Assembly: GCF_964275005.1 (NCBI RefSeq) | Contig: NC_092705.1 | Coordinates: forward strand, 4,527,825-4,591,824 | Length of the DNA: 64,000 nucleotides | From: Diadema setosum | Taxonomy: Eukaryota; Echinodermata; Echinoidea; Diadematoida; Diadematidae | Reading direction: 5' to 3' | Shown: piece after piece, positions 51,601 to 60,600 of the stretch | How positions within the stretch are numbered: position 1 is the first letter of the stretch | Layout of the letters: each line of letters starts with the position of its first letter | Notes under the pieces: generated by a model | What the model saw: only the letters and a program-made list of their open reading frames with translations | Database searches by the model: none | What the model was told of the DNA's origin: nothing | Program-made: the position numbers and the translations under genes

Positions 51601-54600
51601 CTTCTCAGGCGATTTTGAGAGAGAAGTGGCACACTTTTTGTTTTGCTTTGTTTTGTTTTTGCTTGTCATGACTCAAATTTAACCCCATCCCCCCCCCCCC
51701 CCCCCCCCTTGACAAAAAGCTAGATATGCCCCTGATTTGGATGTTGGAATTCAAAATGAATGTCATCTTTGGAGGCACTCGAAGAAGTCGATTCTTATTC
51801 TCAAATGTGCACAACTTAAATCTCTTTCAGAATAATTTGATTGCAAACAAGATAAGATGGCATGTTTTGTAATTGCTGAGCTCTTTTTACCCATCTAGAA
51901 GCAATCTAGAAGCATTTTCCCCCATCACATTTCTCAAATCACACTTACCCAACCATTTCAATTTTCAAATATCTTTAGTCTTCCCTATATGAAGCCGGTG
52001 TTCACTGAATGCAAAAGAGAACTTAAATGTGAGTTGTGTAATTTGTGAAGGGGAATAAACCTTCCTTTGTCTTTAAAGACCTAATAAAATGGTTTAGGCA
52101 TTTTTTTCTCAATGATGTAATAATATTAAATGTTAAATTCTAAGTAATTCCATGGTTGTGCGGGTTTTTTTACTGTTCTGAATTTTGTTCTATATTTGTT
52201 AACATAATGGATGCAATTTCCTCGGTTTTGGAAAACTTGCTATACTTTCACCGCATGCGGCGCACTATCACTTCTAAATTGTGATGACGTCTAAGAACGG
52301 AGTCGTTCACGCGCGACCAGTCTAGCCGTAGCATAGCCAGCAAGCTGGCAAGGCTATTCCAGCGCAGCGCAGCGACAGCCGGTCGCCGGCGACGGCGGCT
52401 GCTGCACTGGCTAGCGCTGGCGGGGGAGCGAGCTAGCGAGCGCATAGCAGGTGCTGCGCTGCACTATTGTCATTGGCTAAGCCTTTAGACAAAAGAATAT
52501 TTAATGAACTGTATCGGATTTAATACTGCCAATAATACAGATTACAACTGTGGTACGCTTGGATATCCATTATTTTCGGCAAACTCGTGAAATAGGCCCC
52601 ACCCCTGCGTGTCTGTACTACATAGTAATACTACGGCGACTCGCCTGTTTCAGCCCGCCCCACTGTGTGGCGTTCATCTCGGTAGGTAAGCACGGCGGTG
52701 GGGCTGCCTTCCACAGTGAATCGTGAATGCGGCGAAAATGACTTCATAATATGGCCCTCGACTAATTTAATGGCCAATTTAACCATAAATACAACCCTAC
52801 CTAACCCTAAACCCTAGGAGGACCTACCCTTGCTTGCTATAAACGCACGGGTACGGTGCACGCGCACTGCGGTGGGGCCTATTTCACGATAGCCCCACCA
52901 CCACTGCATGTCTGTACTAATACTACGGCGACTCGCCTGCTTTATAGGCCTAGACCTACTCGTGAATCCAGCCCCACCGTGGCATTCATCGGTAGATAAG
53001 CACGGCGTTTGGGCTTCCTTCCACAGTATGATTTTTAGCATAAAACAAAAACTACTCGACCAAAATTGATGATCATTCTTGGTATCGTTTTTCTTAGAAA
53101 ATGACGCATCTAAATTACTGATCATATTGCAGAAACTGACTATATCTATGGGAAACTGGTTAGGCCTTTTTTTTTTTTTTTTTTTTTTGAGCCACGACCC
53201 ACCCTGTAACAACATATCCCCCTAACCGTTAGGCGTTAGAGTGTAGCCTCCGTACTACTACCAAAGATTCTGCTATTACTACTTACTAGTCTACTAGACC
53301 TAGTGCCGTAGTGGTAATAGTACTACTACTAGTAGTAGTACTAGTAGACTACTATAGCTACTAGTAGACTGCTACTAGATCTACTACTAGACTACTAGGC
53401 CTACTGGTAGTTTAACTTGTAAGCGCCGGCCGACGGGCCAGGCCACAGCCGGGACGCTTGCTTGCTGCCGCCGGAGTAGCCGCTCACTTTGTGAGCGAGC
53501 TGGGCCTGTTCTTCTAATCTACTTACTAGACAGTTACAACTTACAATGCCAATCATGTAGAATACAGTATATCCTTTCTAACGTTAAACTATATGGGGGC
53601 ATACCAGACATACCACTCTGTATTTCCCAGGCGATCGTTTCCGTGAGGTCTATTCTCGGGCTTGGTGCCATGTTCATACGCTCTTGCACTGGCAGCGGGG
53701 GAGATGCAGCTGGTTCATATCGGTAAGGTGCAGCCCCACGATAACGTTCTGGTTCATCGGCTGCCTCTCCCTCCCCATCTTCCCCTTCAACTTCATGTGC
53801 CTCCTCTTCCTCTCCGCTATCGTCAGAGCTGCAGTCTTCATCATCATCATCATCAATGTCGAAGTTTACCCATATAGGGGAAGACATTATGCTCGAGGTA
53901 CCAGGTATCTGTGCAAGCTAACTTAGTGATAATGTACGTGGTAATGCATACATGTCGACAGTCAGTGTGTCGACCGGGAGCGCACATCCCGCAGGGCCCG
54001 GGCCTGGCCGGGCTAGCTATCGTGTACGCGCGTGTACCAAGCTAGTAATCTGAGTGCTTGTGCTGAGCGGCGTCTGCTAACTGAGCACAACTCCGTGCTT
54101 ATACGTCATCAATCGGTTCAGGGGTGTTGGTCACGTGACTATCTTTTTCGCAAAAGCTGCAACGGGGTCCTCCAAAAATGTGATATTTGGGGGAGTTTCT
54201 AGAAGCGATAAAAACCGGAACGACACTGACAACATATTTACATTGATAATCATGACATATACTTTACATTTCTTTTGCATATTAAAACATTTTGCAAGCA
54301 TTTTATTAGGTCTTTAATAGTTGTCTCATACCATCATATCCTAGATATCAGCCACAGGCCAAGTATAAAAAAACTGTCTTTCACAAGAATGGAAATTAGT
54401 AAAATTTCACAAAAATGCATGAAAATCCTAACCAACATGACAAGTAAAATGACAAGGAAGTAACCATTTCATTTCAAAATTCACATTTCAAACCTTATTC
54501 TGACCAGTGAGAATCAGATTAACACAACATTCTAGCCGTAATAAAATCAATGAAGTAAACCCCCGAGTGTGTGAACAAAGTGGTAAATTGGCATTCTCCA

Positions 54601-57600
54601 GAATGGAATTTTTGTAATTTTAAAAAAGTTTTACATATCAATAATGTGCGAGGATCAGAATTGTTTGACTAATATGAATGTAAGTTCTTGCAATCTCTCA
54701 CAAAATACAGTTCTTGTTGAAATACCAGGTACATGGCAGGGTGCTCCATAAGCACTTACCCGATTACCCAGGGCAAGTGAAAATCAAATTCGGGCAAGTG
54801 TTTTTGAACAATGATATCGGGCAAGCAAAAAGTTTTGAAGCCACCTTTTTTTTTCCACTTAATCTCCCCCCCCCCCCCCAACAAACTCACAAAGTCAACC
54901 ATGCAGAAGCCCAAAGATACATGTAATGGCCGTTTAGTGACGCAACACAATTTATATTTCATTTCAGCAACTTTCCAATGCAATGCACCAGCAACACATG
55001 ATTGGACCAAGTTTTTTACTCTATTGTGTTTATGCTTGTGAATTTAAAGGGGAAATCCAGTCCAAATACAAGGTAGTCTGATAAAAAAGTAGTAAAATCT
55101 TACGAGCTCAATGGTAAAGGTTTGACTGAAATCGGATGAAAAATAAGGAAGTTATGACATTTTGAAGTTTTGCTAATATCTGCAAAACAGTTCTTGTACA
55201 GTATGCAAATGAGTGAGCTAACCATGTCATAGCCTCACAATTTTCCATTGATCATGTACAGTGTACAAAAAATGACAAATTCAATGTTCCTGCCATTTAT
55301 GTATGAAACATGATGTTATTCCTGATTGAATAACTTCAGAATAGTGATCAGTTAGATATACGAGGATTTGAGCTTTGGGTATAATTGCGTTTGAATGAAA
55401 AACTGAAAATGTCAAAATTTTATGTACAGACTATGTGGCAAGTTGTGAGGAGATGAGATGCTCACTTTGCTTTTTGCATATTCATATTGACCATTCAAGA
55501 ACTGTTTTCCGAGAAAATGACGAAACTTCAAAATGTCATAACTTTCTTATTTTTCATCTGATTTTGTTGTACAGTTGAACTCTTAATATTTTACTCTTTC
55601 TTATCAGACTAACTTATATTTGGGCTGGATTTCCCCTTCAAGTGTGCTATTTATTCACATGATTGTGTTTTATTAAGCCCTTGATTAACACAAAATTTTC
55701 TTTAATATTTCCTCACATTTTGGACTTTCTTTTCGGGCTAGTAAAATCAATGTTTGGGCAAGCATTTTGCAGCCAGCATGATGAGGTCTGTCCAAGAAAA
55801 GAAAGGCATGTACACATACATTAGCAAATACTCTCGAGATTAGCGGCTGCTGTACCATTCTGGCAAACTTCCACATTACATCACATCAGTGTAATCACTC
55901 ACTGCTCTTGGCTAAATTTAAACTCACAGGGGGTGGAACAAACACCTGATCAAAAACTGGATTTGTCATCGGAAGCAAAAGCCAAGCACAACTTTGGCTT
56001 AGGGAAAAAAAAAAAAAAAACACTACAGGTGACTCTCATTTTAACAGTCCTTGCGACTGGCTCTTTTCTTTCTTTATATTGACATTTTTATTGTAGCCGA
56101 ATAGCAAATTATATATAGAGATATAAAGTTGATACATTTGGGACCTGAATTTTCATTTCTTTTGTTATGAGAACTTTGTTAAAAAGCTGTGTTCACTATG
56201 ACACGGGTGCACTGCACTACAATAACAAGAAAGTATTTTTGTTTTTATTCACTTTCATAGGTTAGGGTGAAAAATACTATCATAAAATCTGCAGAGGCAG
56301 ATGAAGAAATAAAAAAAAATGCAAATAGTTAAATATCAATTTTAAATACATGAATTCTGGTATTAAACCAGGTGTAACATGCATTGACTCTACACGGAAT
56401 GACCTTATCTTCGAGTACATTTGATTGAATTTCAAATATCAAGGAACTGTATGCTTCACTACGTACGTTATACAAACTGTAGGGATACTACTGGACAAGA
56501 AACACATCTTTTTATTTTGCAGAACCTCAAAAAAAAAAGAAAAAAAAAGAAAATATGATATCAATGAGTAAAGAACCTCCCTCACTGCCTTTCTCCAAAC
56601 AGGAAAACTATATGTAGATACAATTTTTTTATTTCATTTTTCCCCCTTGGCCTTAACTCTTTATGTGCCATGTTCACACGTCCGACTCAGTCGACGGCGT
56701 GCCAACTTTGCATATACTCTGCTCAAACGCACAAACCGGCCCAATCCGATCGATAAATCACCAAATGCTGCGATACAATGAAAGTGTTTCTTGCGCTTCC
56801 GTTCCTCTCATAAACAGCTCACATTTTATGTGGTGATTGACTATCAAGCAGTGTTCTCTACTGGATTTGCGTTTAAATCGAAAGTTTCTGTCACTATTTT
56901 GTGTGCAAAATTCGTGCCTTTACTGTAATGTAGCTGCTGGTCATATGAAAAAAAACAAAACAAAAACAAAACAAAACTAGTCATAGATTTGTCATACAAC
57001 AATACATCAAAGCAAAGCTTGGCATTTTTTCCACAACTTTACTTACTATTTGTCCATGCACAACAGAAATCTGTAAAAGTTAAATAGACTTGAAAAACAG
57101 AACCTTGTCTCAGAGCATGACAACATTGTTGTCTGAGAATAATGTGGCACTCAGGGGGTTCCCACCATGGCACATGAAGAGTTAAAGGGACTGTACAGTT
57201 GGTTGAGGTGGGGATTCATTTTTGAACATTCCTAAGTGAGATAATGAGAAATCTCACATGAAATATGAAAGAGCATGTAATTTTAAGGATTCAACATTTA
57301 TTTGATAAAAATTGGTTTTCAAATGGCTGAGAAATCAAAAAAAGTGGCAATAATAAAAGGCAACAGGCCACGCCTTTTATTAGGATCTCTTTGTTTCACC
57401 TTGTTTTTTGATATCTCAGCCATTTCAAAACCGATTTTCATCAAATAAACTTTTGATACCCCTTAGAATTGCATGATCTTTGACATCTCAGAGTGGTTTC
57501 TGAATATCTCACAAAACGTTAAAAGCTAAATCCTTACCTCAACCAGAACTGTACACACCCTTTAAGTCCTCTATTGTGTTACAAAAAACCCTCCAAAATA

Positions 57601-60600
57601 TTGAAGTTAATACAAATCCCAAATCACAAAATGAAAGTGTAAAAAGTTTAATCTGCCATGACACGATACTTGAAGGGGTTTCATGAAAGCCAGTTTTGGT
57701 AAAAATCTCAGTTTCATATTGACAGGTTTGCCCTAAGGCCCACATTATATAAAATCACAATGCTTTCTGTTTGTCTTTTGACACCATGATGTCTGTAACT
57801 GACCTGTATAGTAATAGTTATTTCTTCCACTGATTTTCTTATACCACTCAGAATAAAATCAATGAAAAAAAAAAATACAGTGACACAGCACAGCCATGTA
57901 GAGAGCCTGATGAAAAGTCAATTATTGTATTATTAAAGCTGTTGCCAAATACTAAACCTCTATACAATGTACTTTGACCTGAATTCCGTAAGACCTACAC
58001 TGTACCTCAGAATTATGCATACTGCCCAGTTTAGTTCACATCTGTATCAAGTTCATAGAATTCTATTGAATTTTTCTCCAGCTATGGTGAAATCTCTTAA
58101 ATTTCCTTTTACATAACAATCTCGACCTCTGATATTCAGTGGGACTAATCTACAGTGCAGTGAGTGACTTGCTAAATATGGGGGGGGGGGGGGAGGGGGA
58201 AGAAGATACCTGGCTAAATGAAATTTGTATATTGTTTTGAAATTTTGTTTGATATTTCGAACTTTCTTATCTATTTGTCTAGTAGCCGTACATGTAAGTG
58301 GGCAAAAAGAAAAGAAGAAAAATTGTTTCGGAGATCTATTGACTATTTCTCCTTTATCCCTTTGTGTGCCAATGAGTCAAATGGGAATAAATTTTACAAA
58401 CAAACCTATGGACAGGTAATAATTGTGGCACACAAAGGGTTAAATGAAGTTAATGAATCTAATTTAATGCATTGTTTCATTGGATTGCAGACTATAGATG
58501 AAACTTGTTGAAGTTGTCTATTCTGGATACTGACTGGGCTCTTAACAGCATTACTCAACAATGGTGCAATACTTTCTACCAGAGTCAAAGTGCACTCACT
58601 TTCACTCCATGTTTTAAAGTTGGGCACAAAGTTAATCAGGAAGAAAGAGAATGGAAGATGAAATTCATCATTATTGATCGAACATACAGTATTGAGAAAA
58701 AAGTGAGGGGTTAGTTATCTATACTACCAACTTATCAAAATCATATGTCATGATGTACACTGTAAATACACACTGTGTAGTTTTACAAGTTACTCCTTGA
58801 CCTGAAAAAAAAAAATCACTAGATACAGATTCATTTTTTTTTAATGACATCACAAACATTGTACACTTTGGTTGTATATCTTTAATGTCTCATGGATGAA
58901 AGAGGTCATTGAGGTAGACTAAAAAACATGATTTATGACACATTTTCTTCTTTGTAGGACTAATCATTGGGAGAGCTGAGTAACATTTAAATTTCCTGAT
59001 AAAAAATACAGGTTTTTTCATGAAATTAAACCACTACTGCTATAGAATTCACATTAAACTTTAAAGTGAATACTGTATATGACCTCAACTCCCCAAAAAC
59101 AACAGCATGGGCTAAATAAAGTTAAAAAAAGAAAAAAAGAAAAAAGAGAGAAGTATAAAGCAAGAAAATACAGGGGCAAACTCGAAGTATTGTACATGTA
59201 CAATGTACCTCTACATTGGTCGAGCTGGGCCCTACATACAACTTCCTTTCTACACAAGCCCACAGCACTGTTCGAGACAGGGCTGTACAACCCCCAGTCA
59301 AAGAAAATTTGGTGACCGACTCAGTGTGATTTACACAGATTTTTTTTTTTTTTTTAATTACGTATATGATTGCTAACTCACACCTACTGTGTACATGGAA
59401 TCCCATTTTCTTTACTCAATTTTTCACTTTATTTTTTGTTACAGATTGGTGTTATCAATACTGACTTTTAACACTTTATTAATAATTTTTAAAAAGTCAT
59501 GCTGCCATGAATAGTACACTCAAGCAGCGTGCACACAGACACAATTGTTACAGCAGACACTTTGAATTATATTCAAAGTAAAACCACCAGTTTTCGGCCA
59601 CATACCAGAATTCGAACACTTATCAAGAATCACTAGCCAGCAAATTCTATTGTCACAACACATCCACATCACATCACTTCACATACTGGCACTGTCAATT
59701 ACAACAGGAATGTCCCTTTCATAGTCACCTCGAAAAATCCATCCAAAATCCCAAATTTTGCAGTCAATAATGCAAAATCAACACAACTTTTCCAAAGCAC
59801 GCAAATTAAGTCCAGTGTTGAAACAGGGTCGCCAAAAAAGCGGTAGAAATAGAGAAATACATCATTTTGTTGTAAGATTTTTTGCTTATCACAAGGTCGG
59901 TGTGATGGTATCCGCAAAAACACCTAAGAAAAACAAAGTCTCTGTACGTGCTGATGCAGTCACTACATGTTCTGGGGTTGAATGCAAGTGCCGACTAACC
60001 AAATTCAGACATGAACACGGCGCATTTTTCAGTGGCCTGTTGCGCGCATTGACATTGAACGTGTAGCGCATGGCCGCATTCTGCCTGGGCCAGACAGATT
60101 CTGGTGAATTATCAAGGTGATATATTTTGGGATTTTGTGGCATTCTATTATGTATTTAACAAAATCAACAGGCGCCGAGATAAAAGCACCGGGTAATGAT
60201 TCAACCACAACATCATCCAAAATTCAACTGTTTTTACATGCACAAACCTACGTATGTAAACGCTTTTGCACACGGTCAAACCTTGGTGCGGGTGCCATAA
60301 TAATTTAATATTTTAAACATACATTGTTGCAGATAGGATTTTGTATGCATTATTTTAGTTGAACAAATATTGCAGAAAAGCTGTCCAAAGACAGGTGTAG
60401 CTGTAGAGATCAATTCAATGCCCATGGGAGGATTATTTCAATCATGGTGTAACTGCCCACTGGTATCACATTTTTAATGGTCATCATCTCTAGAGTAACT
60501 ACGGCAGTATGCGGCCTTGCAGCCATTCGCGGCAGGTACAGCATTATACGGTAATATACCGCTAAACACAGCACTGCACTGAGTATGCACACTACACATA

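Noticed and set aside
52248-52445. Arg/Ser/Ala-rich ORF in the GC-rich island
   Set aside because: It follows the GC-rich hairpin-prone composition and has no recognisable domain or splice context.
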